DNA from: Acidobacteriota bacterium | Lineage (GTDB): Bacteria > Acidobacteriota > Terriglobia > Terriglobales > Acidobacteriaceae | Direction: 5' to 3' | Length of the DNA stretch: 64,000 nt | NCBI GenBank assembly: GCA_013289765.1 | Contig: JABCZI010000013.1 | Span: 62,001-126,000, forward strand | Shown: positions 19,075-27,144 of the stretch, in pieces | Layout of the letters: each line of letters opens with the position of its first letter | Numbering within the stretch: the stretch's first letter is position 1 | Position numbers and translations under genes: made by a program | Notes under the pieces: model-generated | Database searches by the model: none | The model's input: the letters and a program-made list of their open reading frames with translations, nothing else | What the model was told of the DNA's origin: nothing

Positions 19075-19841
19075 TGTTGTAGTAAACGCTCCAGTTCCCG
19101 GTTCCAGATGTCGAGATTATTCTCAGGCAGATGAACCGCCGAGGTCGCGAAACTGTTCTGCGGAGCGAGAAGGTAGTAAAACCAGATCAGGACACAGATG
19201 TGATACGTGGCCATGTTAAGGAAATCGAGGAGGTGACGACTTTGCAGTAGACCGCCATTTGCCATGACGGCCCATGTGGCCAAATGCACCGAAGACGAAA
19301 TGCCGCGGCCCAGCCCAATGCCGAGGGTCGCTTTGTCCCAGGTCAATTTAAAGCAAGCGGTGAATAGGAAGAGGAATAAGATGAGGCCGCATTCGACCAT
19401 GTACAGCGTCTGTTGCAGAATAGTTGCGCGGTATCCTATCGCGAACTGGTGACTGTCGACGGGCGCGTAGGCAGCTGCCAAGGTTGCGAGCAGCACAAAA
19501 ACTGCACTCATACAGCTGATCAGCCGACCACCCACTTTGGCGATCGCCGGCCGTGAGCGCAGCAGATGAAAAAACAATTCCCCGACAACAGCGAGTCGGA
19601 AGAGGCCTTCAATGATCAAGCCGACGGAGAAAACAACCCACCACGCCGTTACGCTGCCCAAAGGGACGACGTCCATCACATAGAGGATGGACTCCTCTGC
19701 CGCTCCGTAGACGAGGTAGGTAAAAAAAACCGGGAACTGCCGGTGAAGGCCCCGTCGCCACAGGAGTACGGCGAGCGCTGCTTGCAGCACGTGTGGGCCG
19801 ATCCACAGATAGTGCCAAAGCAATGAATGCGGCTGCAGCAT
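19071..19841 (-). CDS. seven-helix membrane protein of unknown family (XRE/peptide locus)
   Basis: A 256-residue integral membrane protein with about seven helices. A polar C-terminal tail (HLPENNLDIWNRELERLLQQ) should face the cytoplasm. The tail resembles proteins I associate with acidobacterial genomes but know no function for. It is coupled to the single-helix protein downstream. A 20-bp dyad (19899-19918) lies about 60 bases before its start and is shared with the upstream peptide gene and the regulator gene. A receptor or a peptide transporter are both possible; neither is shown. Confidence 0.68.
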   Translation of the reverse strand: MLQPHSLLWHYLWIGPHVLQAALAVLLWRRGLHRQFPVFFTYLVYGAAEESILYVMDVVPLGSVTAWWVVFSVGLIIEGLFRLAVVGELFFHLLRSRPAIAKVGGRLISCMSAVFVLLATLAAAYAPVDSHQFAIGYRATILQQTLYMVECGLILFLFLFTACFKLTWDKATLGIGLGRGISSSVHLATWAVMANGGLLQSRHLLDFLNMATYHICVLIWFYYLLAPQNSFATSAVHLPENNLDIWNRELERLLQQ

Positions 19842-19898
19842 ATTCGTGGCAAAGAACTATACCGCGATCCGCTGCAGCCGACAAGATCGGCACTGTGC

Positions 19899-19918
19899 GC
19901 GTTCGGTTTTCGTAACGC
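19899..19918 (-). promoter_or_regulatory. 20-bp dyad operator, copy 1
   Basis: GCGTTCGGTTTTCGTAACGC, with core GTTCGGWWTTCGTAAC, lies upstream of the seven-helix gene. The same core recurs at 20129, 21587 and 21700. The outer arms GCGTT/AACGC are a perfect complement. Confidence 0.7.
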
Positions 19919-19927
19919 AACCAGCAA

Positions 19928-20044
19928 CTACGGCCTGCACGCACCGGTACAGGTAGGGGTGCCATCGGCATGAGCGACAGTGGGACCAACGAAAGTATTG
20001 AGGAAAAGAATCGCTGCGGCTAGGACGAGCAGGGTACGTTTCAC
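19928..20044 (-). CDS. 38-residue secreted peptide precursor
   Basis: The GTG at 20044 is preceded by AAGGAGA with an eight-base gap, which favours it over the longer frame opening at 20155. The product has a basic start (MKRT), a hydrophobic core (LLVLAAAILFLNTFVGP) and an AHA signal-peptidase site. Removal would leave DGTPTCTGACRP, twelve residues with two Cys three apart. This is too short to be an enzyme; a signal, a metal ligand or a toxin/immunity peptide are possible. It has its own upstream dyad (20129-20148) and is followed by the membrane-protein pair. I know of no described family. Confidence 0.65.
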   Translation of the reverse strand: MKRTLLVLAAAILFLNTFVGPTVAHADGTPTCTGACRP

Positions 20045-20128
20045 GGTTATTTTCTCCTTGTTTGAAAAAGCGAACCGTGATACTTTCATGTCCTTCCGAC
20101 AGCGGAAAGTTACGTAAGGTCCTTTCTT

Positions 20129-20148
20129 TTGTTCGGAATTCGTAACAA
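20129..20148 (-). promoter_or_regulatory. 20-bp dyad operator, copy 2
   Basis: TTGTTCGGAATTCGTAACAA lies 85 bases before the peptide start codon, in the gap shared with the plus-strand gene at 20344. It matches the copies at 21587 and 21700 in 19 and 18 of 20 positions. Confidence 0.75.
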
Positions 20149-20343
20149 GAAACATCCCAATTCTGTCTGAATTAACCCCCTCAATGGCGCTACGAGATGG
20201 GCGCTTCGCGGTTCAAGTGCTAAGCGCTGCAATGTCTGTTTTTCTCTTTCATAATTGCAGCGGAACCGTGCTATTTTTAGGCTGCGTGTGTGGCGCAGTT
20301 AGCGCAGCGCCCCCAATAATTGCCAGAAAGTTGTAGCCGGGCC

Positions 20344-20763
20344 ATGACGCTGAAATCCGCTCTACAGGATCTGCGAGAAACTACGTTGGCCGCCATTTCC
20401 GGCCTCTTGGGGAAACTGTCCTATCTCGCATCACTGCGCCGGCGCGAGGGCGGATACCTGCATTGGGGTTTGTCGCTGGTCCACGGCGAAGAGTCTTCAG
20501 AAGGCGCGCTGAGGGCGGCTCAAACTGAGGCGTTGTCGAACGTGCTGCGCACGCCGATCTCGGAACTTGTGGAAGATTTGCGCGAGTCGAACCGAAACAG
20601 CGAAAAAACTGCGGAAGGATACGTCGAAAACATGCGGGAACAGTTCACAGAACTGCTTCCTTCCGCGGACGATGCAGCCTCGGCGGCGCATCTTAATTCA
20701 GTGCTGATTGCCCTTTCGAGCCTGGAGAAGGCCCAAAAGCCTGCCACTCCGTCAACTTCATAG
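20344..20763 (+). CDS. helical protein of unknown family (XRE/peptide locus)
   Basis: A 139-residue soluble protein from the ATG at 20344. A start 24 bases earlier is possible. It looks helical throughout: LQDLRETTLAAISGLLGKL, then YLHWGLSLVHGEE, then a second helical half rich in Glu and Arg. I do not recognise the family. Its last 71 bases overlap the 3' end of the XRE regulator gene on the other strand, a tail-to-tail arrangement that would pair the two messages. It diverges from the peptide gene, and dyad copy 2 lies between them. Confidence 0.6.
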   Translation: MTLKSALQDLRETTLAAISGLLGKLSYLASLRRREGGYLHWGLSLVHGEESSEGALRAAQTEALSNVLRTPISELVEDLRESNRNSEKTAEGYVENMREQFTELLPSADDAASAAHLNSVLIALSSLEKAQKPATPSTS

Positions 20764-21499
20764 CTATCCCTACAATCTGCCCGATAATTTCTGCTTCCTG
20801 CGGATGCCGCAACACCCGGATCGGAACCGGCGACAAGGGATGCGGCTGCAGCACAATATCATCCCGGCGCATGCTGCACCAGCAGCAGGTATGCCCTTCG
20901 CGCGTCTCCACAAAATAAATGGGACGCTCATACTCGCACCGCCACAATCCCTCCACTACTTTATTCTTTGCCTCATCCACTTGAATGAAACTTCCCGGCG
21001 GCAGAATCGGGTACATCGTGAAATCCTGGTTGCCGATGTAGCCATAAGTGAAATCGCTGTGGGCGAATTGCGCGAGATACGACAACGGCACCAGACCCCA
21101 CTGTTCCACCATGCGCCCGAGATTCGAGGTTCGTTGCTGATCGAAGCCGGGGTCCATGCGGATCGGCATCTGCACCGACGACAGCCCAGAGAGCGCCTCC
21201 GATACATGCGAGTGCGGTGGAGCAATCATCCCCAAATCCGCTGCCACATTGTTCAAGTCGACGCCGTACCACGCCATCAGTTCCCGTAAATCGCGGCGGT
21301 AGATTACCGCCAGCGAGTAGAGCCGGAAAATACTGGGCAGAACGCCCTTGGTTTCAATGTCCGACAAACGGCTGGGAGGAATTGAGTATTCTTCGTTGCG
21401 ATATTTCTCAGCCATGCGCGCGCTCGACATCTCAATATCGCGCATGGTTAACCCGAGTTTCTCGCGCAGGGTGCGAAGGCTTTTACCTGCAGGGAGCAT
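20693..21499 (-). CDS. XRE-family transcriptional regulator with S24-like C-terminal domain
   Basis: A 268-residue regulator. The ATG at 21499 has GGAGG six bases upstream and is preferred over 21526. The helix-turn-helix covers about 5-75 (LRTLREKLGLTMRDIE, then SRLSDIETKGVLPSI). Residues 160-260 resemble the LexA/S24 peptidase fold (FTMYPILPPGSFIQVD, then IGQIVGIAMKL). Where LexA has its catalytic Ser this protein reads Thr, so self-cleavage is doubtful and the domain may only dimerise or sense. TCCWC adds three close cysteines. Two 20-bp dyads lie 88 and 201 bases upstream, which implies autoregulation and control of the peptide and membrane genes. Confidence 0.83.
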   Translation of the reverse strand: MLPAGKSLRTLREKLGLTMRDIEMSSARMAEKYRNEEYSIPPSRLSDIETKGVLPSIFRLYSLAVIYRRDLRELMAWYGVDLNNVAADLGMIAPPHSHVSEALSGLSSVQMPIRMDPGFDQQRTSNLGRMVEQWGLVPLSYLAQFAHSDFTYGYIGNQDFTMYPILPPGSFIQVDEAKNKVVEGLWRCEYERPIYFVETREGHTCCWCSMRRDDIVLQPHPLSPVPIRVLRHPQEAEIIGQIVGIAMKLTEWQAFGPSPGSKGQSALN

Positions 21500-21586
21500 G
21501 CCACGCCTCCATAAAAGTGTTCGCAATCATAGCAGGGCGGGCTTTATTTGCACCTGAAATTATGATTAATTTTTGGTCAAGAAGAT

Positions 21587-21606
21587 TTGTTACGAAATCC
21601 GAACAA
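21587..21606 (-). promoter_or_regulatory. 20-bp dyad operator, copy 3
   Basis: TTGTTACGAAATCCGAACAA is an imperfect palindrome with half-site TTGTTNSGA, 88 bases before the regulator's start codon. It is inverted relative to copy 4, 113 bases away. Confidence 0.75.
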
Positions 21607-21699
21607 CGTTTCACCAGCGTCTGGAGCGGATGAATGCCAATATTGATCCGGAATACAAAGCCAGATCGCGGGAGTCATTATCGTTGTTTATCTGCAGCT

Positions 21700-21719
21700 C
21701 TGTTCGGATTTCGTAACAA
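21700..21719 (-). promoter_or_regulatory. 20-bp dyad operator, copy 4
   Basis: CTGTTCGGATTTCGTAACAA is identical to the reverse of copy 3 except for its first base. The two copies could allow looping or cooperative binding at the regulator promoter. Confidence 0.72.
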
Positions 21720-21757
21720 CAGGAGACCGATTTCGCAAAATCAACCCTGGAGCCGTC

Positions 21758-22693
21758 TCAGCCCTGCACGCCCGATTCTTCGCGCTCTACCCCGACTTCT
21801 TCTTTTTTCTCCGTTTTCGAGCCCCAGGCCATCCTCGGAGTGCTGTGCGCGATCCCCACCTGCCCCAGCCCGTTCAGCACGATAATCCCGCCATGCCCAT
21901 TCAGCCGCTGCTTTAGATAATTCATCGCCTCCTGCGCGGCCCATTCCGGCAAGTTCCCCGACATTACTCGGTCCGCCGTCCACTTGGCCAGCACCAGCTT
22001 CATGATTGGCTCGCCCCAACCGGTGGTCGAAACCGCGGCGCTCAGATTATCTGCATAGCAGCCGCAGCCAATTAGCGACGAATCTCCCAAACGTCCCGGA
22101 GCTTTGTTCAGCGTCCCGCCCGTCGAAGTCGCCGCCGCGATGTTACCCGCCGCATCCAAAGCCACGGCGCCGACTGTGTCATGGGAAATTGCCGGAGCGA
22201 ATAAATCTTTCCCTTCCTGACCAGCCGTATCCTGCTGATATTCGCGCAGCCGCTCTACCTCGCGCGCAATCACCAGGTCTTCGTTCTTGCACAACTCGAC
22301 GCCATGCTCGGCGGCAAAGCGCTCCGCACCTTCGGCGACGAAATACACATGCGGACTCTCACTCAGGATCTTGCGTGCGGCCCGCACAGGATTGCGCAAC
22401 CGCTCAACGCATCCCACGCCGCCGGCGCGCAGCGTTGATCCGTCCATGATTAGCGCGTCGAGCTGCACTTTGCCGTCGCGGTTGAGAAAGCTGCCGCGCC
22501 CCGCGTCGAAGGTGTCGTCGTCTTCCATGATGACGACCGCTTCTTCGACCGCGTCGAGCGCCGCGCCGCCGCGAGCGAGCACGCTCCAGCCGGCGGCCAT
22601 CGCGTTGCGGACTCCGTTAATGTGGGCATCGACCATGTCATCCGGCATGGCCCAAGCTCCCCCGTGAACTACCAGAACTGGATTGGTTGGCAT
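21758..22693 (-). CDS. iaaA: isoaspartyl peptidase / plant-type L-asparaginase
   Basis: A 311-residue Ntn-hydrolase precursor (family T2). It cleaves itself before Thr173 in ISHDTVGAV to give two chains. The freed Thr is the nucleophile that hydrolyses beta-aspartyl dipeptides and asparagine. Other hallmarks are VVHGGAW at the N-terminus, FDAGRGSFLNRDG, and STTGWGEPIMK in the beta chain. The tail after 290 is highly charged and unlike the family. The enzyme helps recycle damaged proteins in the cytoplasm. It is a single gene on the far side of dyad copy 4. Confidence 0.92.
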   Translation of the reverse strand: MPTNPVLVVHGGAWAMPDDMVDAHINGVRNAMAAGWSVLARGGAALDAVEEAVVIMEDDDTFDAGRGSFLNRDGKVQLDALIMDGSTLRAGGVGCVERLRNPVRAARKILSESPHVYFVAEGAERFAAEHGVELCKNEDLVIAREVERLREYQQDTAGQEGKDLFAPAISHDTVGAVALDAAGNIAAATSTGGTLNKAPGRLGDSSLIGCGCYADNLSAAVSTTGWGEPIMKLVLAKWTADRVMSGNLPEWAAQEAMNYLKQRLNGHGGIIVLNGLGQVGIAHSTPRMAWGSKTEKKEEVGVEREESGVQG

Positions 22694-23193
22694 CGCGCTT
22701 TAGTCTAGCAAAGCGGCTGCCGGGGCCGGCTTCCGGCGTTCTTTCGGCGGCGGACAGTCGGACCTTTGGGACTTAGAAGGAAGGAGATCCGGATTAAAAA
22801 AATTACGGATTGATTCGCTAAAATATCTGTTTACAACAACTTACACAGTCTTGACGTAGTGAGATCCGCGCAAAATATTGATTGCAAATAACTTGCCTGC
22901 AAAATATTGTGAAATAAGGAGTTAGCGGTGTCATGATCCCTGCATATCTATCTCTGCCTCTGGCTTGGGGCCATCATTTATCGTCTCGCCTGTGGAAGGC
23001 AAGGTTAGATGTCACAATGGGCTGTAAGTAAACGCCGGAGTCCACCGATTCCTCCAGGGGCATACCCCTCTGCTTGGGGGAGGCACAGGGGCATTCCCTT
23101 CGATTCGCCGCTGCGGATGTTACAGCACCGAGAGCGCTGGTGATGTTGTTGCAGCAATGGAGTGGGCTGCGGGTGGGGGTTCCTGAGTGCGAG
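22694..23193. other. 500-bp AT-rich intergenic region
   Basis: The first half is AT-rich and holds the direct repeat GCAAAATATTG at about 22871 and 22899. An AAGGAG at about 22917-22922 precedes a 32-codon frame (ATG 22933 to TAA 23031) with no recognisable product. I find no RNA gene or family match. The right part is a remnant-like stretch next to a frameshifted gene. Confidence 0.35.
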
Positions 23194-23582
23194 CTACACA
23201 ACGGGTACCGGCACGCGCTCGACTGTCTGCTTCGCCGGTGCCAGGACGATCAGGACTAAGCCGATGACAGGAAACACGGCCCCACCAATGAGAGGTCTTC
23301 GCGTTCGTTCGGAAGATGGACTGCCATGACCGACATCACAGCGCCATGAGCAATATTCGCCCAGGCTGCGAAAGCAATCACGCTGCGATTCGCCGATGGA
23401 TTGCGGGCTGCCAGCAGCAAGAAAACCCCAAGCGTGACATAAAGGCTCAGCATCATCGGCAAAGCATCCTCCTTATTCGTTTTCCAGCCGTCTTGGACGG
23501 ACCTCACGATGGGATAAATGCCAGCCGAAAACGCCAACCCCAACAACACCAGTAGAACCTTCAGCACTCGTTCTCGAATCAT
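23194..23582 (-). pseudogene. DUF6632-like membrane protein, frameshifted near its C-terminus
   Basis: The gene starts at ATG 23582 with GAGGAGGG nine bases upstream and encodes four helices. The frame stops early at 23256, after LPNEREDLS. Shifting by one base near 23290-23298 restores a fitting end: IGGAVFPVIGLVLIVLAPAK, a fourth helix, with a stop at 23194. The read-through product would be about 129 residues, the usual size of these small membrane proteins. Either one base was lost in the strain or it is a sequencing error. It is the last gene in line with the GntR/ABC operon. Confidence 0.6.
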
Positions 23583-23800
23583 TGGTTGCCCTCCTCTAAA
23601 GTTCTGGTCAATCACCACATCGTTAGCTGGATGGCTATGGCACTTCGCGGCCTCCGCGTTGGCGTCTTTCAGGATTGGCATGTCGGGACCCGCGTTTTCC
23701 CAGACGCGATCGCCATTTCACCGCCGCGCTGGCCTGCTACTTCCATCGTTGAACGTTCACGCCGCGGCCGAGGTCACCGCAAGCAAAGAGAGGCGGCTGC

Positions 23801-23986
23801 TCACCGGCTTAAGCGATAGAAGAGAGCCGTCATGGCGACATAGAAAGCGGTCGCGCTTAGATCTGCCGCAGCCAACCTACCGTGAAAGAAGAGAACGAAT
23901 ACGCCCGTCAACATGGTGAGCAAGTAATAGGCAATGACAAGCTTGGCTCTATGGCGTGGCAGCCTGTCTGCAATCCGTTCCATCAT
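23801..23986 (-). CDS. small two-helix membrane protein
   Basis: A 61-residue protein whose ATGATG overlaps the TGA of the DUF2306-like gene (23983-23986), so it is translationally coupled to it. Two helices lie near 17-34 and 40-56. I do not recognise the family; the length suggests a subunit or regulator of the protein before it. It could also be part of a larger ancestral gene. Confidence 0.55.
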   Translation of the reverse strand: MMERIADRLPRHRAKLVIAYYLLTMLTGVFVLFFHGRLAAADLSATAFYVAMTALFYRLSR

Positions 23987-24822
23987 TTCAGCGTCCCCTC
24001 TAGCAAAGGCCACCACATGAACGTGGCGATGCCGAATATTCCGACGCCCATAAGAACCGTGAGTACTATCAGACTTCCGGCCATGGCAAATCGTCCGTTG
24101 GGAGTACCGCTTTCCTTTGCGCGGAGGTAGAGCTCAAGAACGGCGAGGGGCACCAGATAGCAGCCGAAATCCAGGAAGCTGGCGAACGGCCCGTCGAGGC
24201 TGTCCCGGCCGCCCAATAAGCCCCGGATTATCATCCACGAAAGGAAGCCAACGCGCGTGAACCATTGCGCATTCGCCACAAGATAGGTACGCAGCGCCCA
24301 CCGGCGATGCGTGGACATCTCATGCGCACGAGCCGAGCGCCAAGCCAGAACGCAGAAGAGGATGATGAGCACAGCGTTGAGACTGATGGCGAGACCGCTG
24401 ACAATGTTTTCGCGGTCGCCGCGCACCCATTCCATGTAGAGGCCGGAGACGCTCAGGCCTAACGCGGTTACGAAGAACACCCGCCCTACCCACCTATGAA
24501 CGGAAATGGCGCGAGTCCGTATCTGCGGAATCAGCTGGATCGCTCCGCCGAACGCTATGATCGAGGCTAGCAAAGCATGCGCGCCGAAGGCCAGATTTCC
24601 AGCGGTATCGCCGCGGACGTATGACATACGGAGAAAGGTGTTCCTGGTCCAGGCCTGGAAATTTCCGGTAAGGGTCGAGGGGCCATAGAACCCCACGAGG
24701 TAGTAGAGGAACGCCCACTGCCCAATGACGGCCACCACAAACCAAAATCCGGCGGCCGCTTTCAAGGCAGTATCCGCGACTGAATTCAGCTCGAACCGGT
24801 TAGTCATTACAGCTGTGCTCAT
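23983..24822 (-). CDS. DUF2306-family membrane protein
   Basis: A 279-residue protein from the ATG at 24822 (GGAG seven bases upstream). It has seven to eight helices, the paired-His segment SVHRWVGRVFFV, and STHRRWALRTYLVANAQWF, both typical of DUF2306 proteins, which resemble the cytochrome b561-type four-helix core. Haem binding is possible but not shown. It follows the ABC permease by 44 bases and is probably in the same message. Confidence 0.78.
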   Translation of the reverse strand: MSTAVMTNRFELNSVADTALKAAAGFWFVVAVIGQWAFLYYLVGFYGPSTLTGNFQAWTRNTFLRMSYVRGDTAGNLAFGAHALLASIIAFGGAIQLIPQIRTRAISVHRWVGRVFFVTALGLSVSGLYMEWVRGDRENIVSGLAISLNAVLIILFCVLAWRSARAHEMSTHRRWALRTYLVANAQWFTRVGFLSWMIIRGLLGGRDSLDGPFASFLDFGCYLVPLAVLELYLRAKESGTPNGRFAMAGSLIVLTVLMGVGIFGIATFMWWPLLEGTLK

Positions 24823-24866
24823 ATCGTTTCTCCGTACGCGATCGCTGGAGAGCAAGTGCATGCGAA

Positions 24867-25793
24867 TCAGATCGGTCCTTGATAGCGGCGCAGCCGGACC
24901 GCTGCGGCGAGAAAAGCCGCGCCAAGTGCCAGCCCGAACCAGAGTTCCGGGCTGCTCAGAAAATTAAACGGGGTGATGTGTGTCATGGGATTCGTGGGGA
25001 AGGTATCCGGCGAGCCAAAGTCGATCGCCGGCGCGGCGCCGATCAATCGAGTCCCTACCAGGGCAGCGAAATGCCAGGTGCGAAACACGATCGCTTCCAG
25101 GCCGCCAATGGCGACAGCCGGTAACGCCGCCCACAACAGGGTCGCGCGGCGCGCCCAGCCGGACACCAGCAGCAGCCAGCAATAGACTGGCAAGGGCCAG
25201 AGCGTGTGGGCGGTGACAATGTGGTAGAGGAGCAAGAGAGACATCCGGAAGAACGACAGCTCCGTCCACAGCGGCAAGACGCTCGAGCCACGCGCCAACA
25301 GTGCGGTGGAACTCAGCAGGAGCATGACGCACTGCGCAGCGACGGCAGTCGCCCAGGCGAGCAGTGGAACGATGACGAGCGGAATACTCGCTTTCGCGAG
25401 CACCGTGGTGAGATCGGAGACCGGCATCGACTTCCAGAAAAGGATGCTGTGGTCGCGGCGCTCGCCGTATAACGCATCCGCGCAGTAAAAGACATTCACC
25501 AGGATGGTGGTTAACATCATCAGACCGGCCAGGATGTCGTACGGCGCTGCGATGGCGTCACGATGATGGAGGTCGATCGACATGCCACGCATACCCGCTG
25601 GGAGATGAATTGTGCTGATCAAAAAGCCGAGGAGAAATACCGCGGCCACAGCCGCAGGGCCGAGATAGATCCAGCGGTTCTCCCACAATTCGCGCCGCAC
25701 TGACCAGTAGAACGGACGAGTCACTGATGTTGACGCTGAGGAGGCAGCCGCCGAAGCTAGGGACTCGGCCATAGGGTTCGATTGTGTATTCAT
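24867..25793 (-). CDS. ABC-2 type permease of a YtrA-type operon
   Basis: A 308-residue protein with six predicted helices and a periplasmic loop after the first. It carries LYGERRDHSILFWKSMPVSD, the short cytoplasmic motif common in ABC-2 permeases that pair with single-domain ATPases. The ATG overlaps the ATPase stop (ATGA at 25790-25793). In comparable Gram-positive and acidobacterial operons this pair responds to cell-envelope stress; the substrate here is unknown. Confidence 0.83.
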   Translation of the reverse strand: MNTQSNPMAESLASAAASSASTSVTRPFYWSVRRELWENRWIYLGPAAVAAVFLLGFLISTIHLPAGMRGMSIDLHHRDAIAAPYDILAGLMMLTTILVNVFYCADALYGERRDHSILFWKSMPVSDLTTVLAKASIPLVIVPLLAWATAVAAQCVMLLLSSTALLARGSSVLPLWTELSFFRMSLLLLYHIVTAHTLWPLPVYCWLLLVSGWARRATLLWAALPAVAIGGLEAIVFRTWHFAALVGTRLIGAAPAIDFGSPDTFPTNPMTHITPFNFLSSPELWFGLALGAAFLAAAVRLRRYQGPI

Positions 25794-26665
25794 TTGGATA
25801 CTCCTTGTGGCTGGCTGGCATGATTGCCCATAACGGCAACGAACAAGTCCGCTATGCTGGGTGTGCGCACGTCGCCAAGCGCGGCGAGTTGCTGACGGCC
25901 GACTTGATCGAATAGCAGAATGCTGCGACCGAACACCTGGCGTTCGTTAACGGGCCTAAGCGCGCGTGCCGCGGCGACCTGCTCGGGACGCACCGTCACT
26001 TCCAGATAGCGCGACTCGAATTCTTCCATGCTGCAAGCAAGCACGATCCGGCCGCGATTGATGAACATGAGATCGGTGAGAACGTTCTGGACGTCTTCCA
26101 CCTGATGGGTGGTCACGACGATGGTGCGGCTGCGATCGAAGTAGTCGTTCAGCAGGGAATCGTAAAACTGTTTGCGATACAGGATGTCGAGGCCGAGAGT
26201 GGGCTCATCGAGCACCAATAATTTCGCGTCGATAGCCATGACCAGAGCAAGGTGCAACTGGGTCACCATGCCCTTTGATAGTTCCTTGATCCTGCTGGAG
26301 CGCTGGATGTCGGTCCTGGCCAGAAAACTTTCCGCTTTGGCGCGGTCGAATCGCGGATGCACGCCGGCCACATAGTCAAGTGCCTGCGAAACCCGCATCC
26401 AGCGCGGGAGAACGGCGACGTCGGCGATGAAGCAGACGTCGCGCATCAGTTGGTCGCGCTCGCTCCAGGGGTCGCGGCCGAGAACTCTCAAGTCTCCCTG
26501 ATATTGGGTGAGGCCGAGAATGGCATTAAGCGCCGTGCTCTTGCCAGCGCCATTGGGGCCGATAATCCCGAGGATGCGGCCCTCCTCGACACGCAGGTCG
26601 ATCCCGTCGAGTGCGATAGTTGTGCCGAAGGCCTTGCGCAGGCCGCGTGCTTCGATCACTGTCAT
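25790..26665 (-). CDS. ABC transporter ATPase of a YtrA-type operon
   Basis: A 291-residue ATPase. Walker A GPNGAGKST is at 36-44, Walker B LLVLDEP is near 155, and an H-loop TTHQVED follows. The signature reads LSKGM rather than LSGGQ, as is common in YtrB/YxlF-like ATPases. AAGGAG lies nine bases before the ATG at 26665. The last ~70 residues form a small domain outside the core. It should form a complex with the permease encoded next to it. Confidence 0.9.
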   Translation of the reverse strand: MTVIEARGLRKAFGTTIALDGIDLRVEEGRILGIIGPNGAGKSTALNAILGLTQYQGDLRVLGRDPWSERDQLMRDVCFIADVAVLPRWMRVSQALDYVAGVHPRFDRAKAESFLARTDIQRSSRIKELSKGMVTQLHLALVMAIDAKLLVLDEPTLGLDILYRKQFYDSLLNDYFDRSRTIVVTTHQVEDVQNVLTDLMFINRGRIVLACSMEEFESRYLEVTVRPEQVAAARALRPVNERQVFGRSILLFDQVGRQQLAALGDVRTPSIADLFVAVMGNHASQPQGVSK

Positions 26666-26681
26666 TGCTTCGGCTCCTTAT

Positions 26682-27107
26682 CTAGCTTTTCTTCCTCATT
26701 TTTTCTGACGCATTCTTTTCTGTGGCAGTCTTTTCCGCGGCATTCGAGTTCCGGCCGTTGCCAGCTTTCAGAAGTTCTTCCGTTGTGAGGCCGAGGCGCT
26801 GAATGGTTTCGGAGACTCTGGGCCATTCTTCCGCCAGGAACTTTTGGCGTTCGCCTTGCAGTAACAGAGTGCGAACACCGGGATTGATGAACATGCCGAG
26901 ACCGCGCCTGCTCTCGACTAATCCGTCGTTGACGAGTTCCTGGTAGCCCTTCAGAACCGTGAGCGGATTGACCCGATACTCGGCGGCCACATTGCGCACC
27001 GAGGGAAGTGGATCGCCTTCCTTGAGCACGCCGTCGAGTATCATCGCGACCACGCGGTCGCGAAGCTGGCGGTAAATCGGCTGACTGTCGTTCCACTCAC
27101 GGTCCAT
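26682..27107 (-). CDS. GntR-family regulator, YtrA subgroup
   Basis: A 141-residue regulator with an N-terminal winged helix (PIYRQLRDRVVAMIL, LPSVRNVAAEYRVNPLTV, GLVESRRGLGMF) and a short C-terminal dimerisation helix pair instead of a ligand domain. This short form is YtrA-like. It lies directly before the ABC genes. A dyad AGTGTT-N12-AACACT (27833-27858) upstream of the first gene of the cluster fits the operator form known for YtrA, so it probably represses the whole operon. The last residues are lysine-rich. Confidence 0.88.
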   Translation of the reverse strand: MDREWNDSQPIYRQLRDRVVAMILDGVLKEGDPLPSVRNVAAEYRVNPLTVLKGYQELVNDGLVESRRGLGMFINPGVRTLLLQGERQKFLAEEWPRVSETIQRLGLTTEELLKAGNGRNSNAAEKTATEKNASEKMRKKS

Positions 27108-27144
27108 GATGTTTTCCAGTTATCCTCAAAAGCTACGCGTCCGG

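Noticed and set aside
22933-23031. 32-codon frame with AAGGAG upstream in the 500-bp gap
   Set aside because: The spacing to ATG is loose, the product has no signal or motif, and a closer GTG leads at once to a stop.
22974-23201. Minus-strand frame of 75 codons rich in Ser and Cys
   Set aside because: No start signal and random-looking composition; probably eroded sequence beyond the frameshifted membrane gene.
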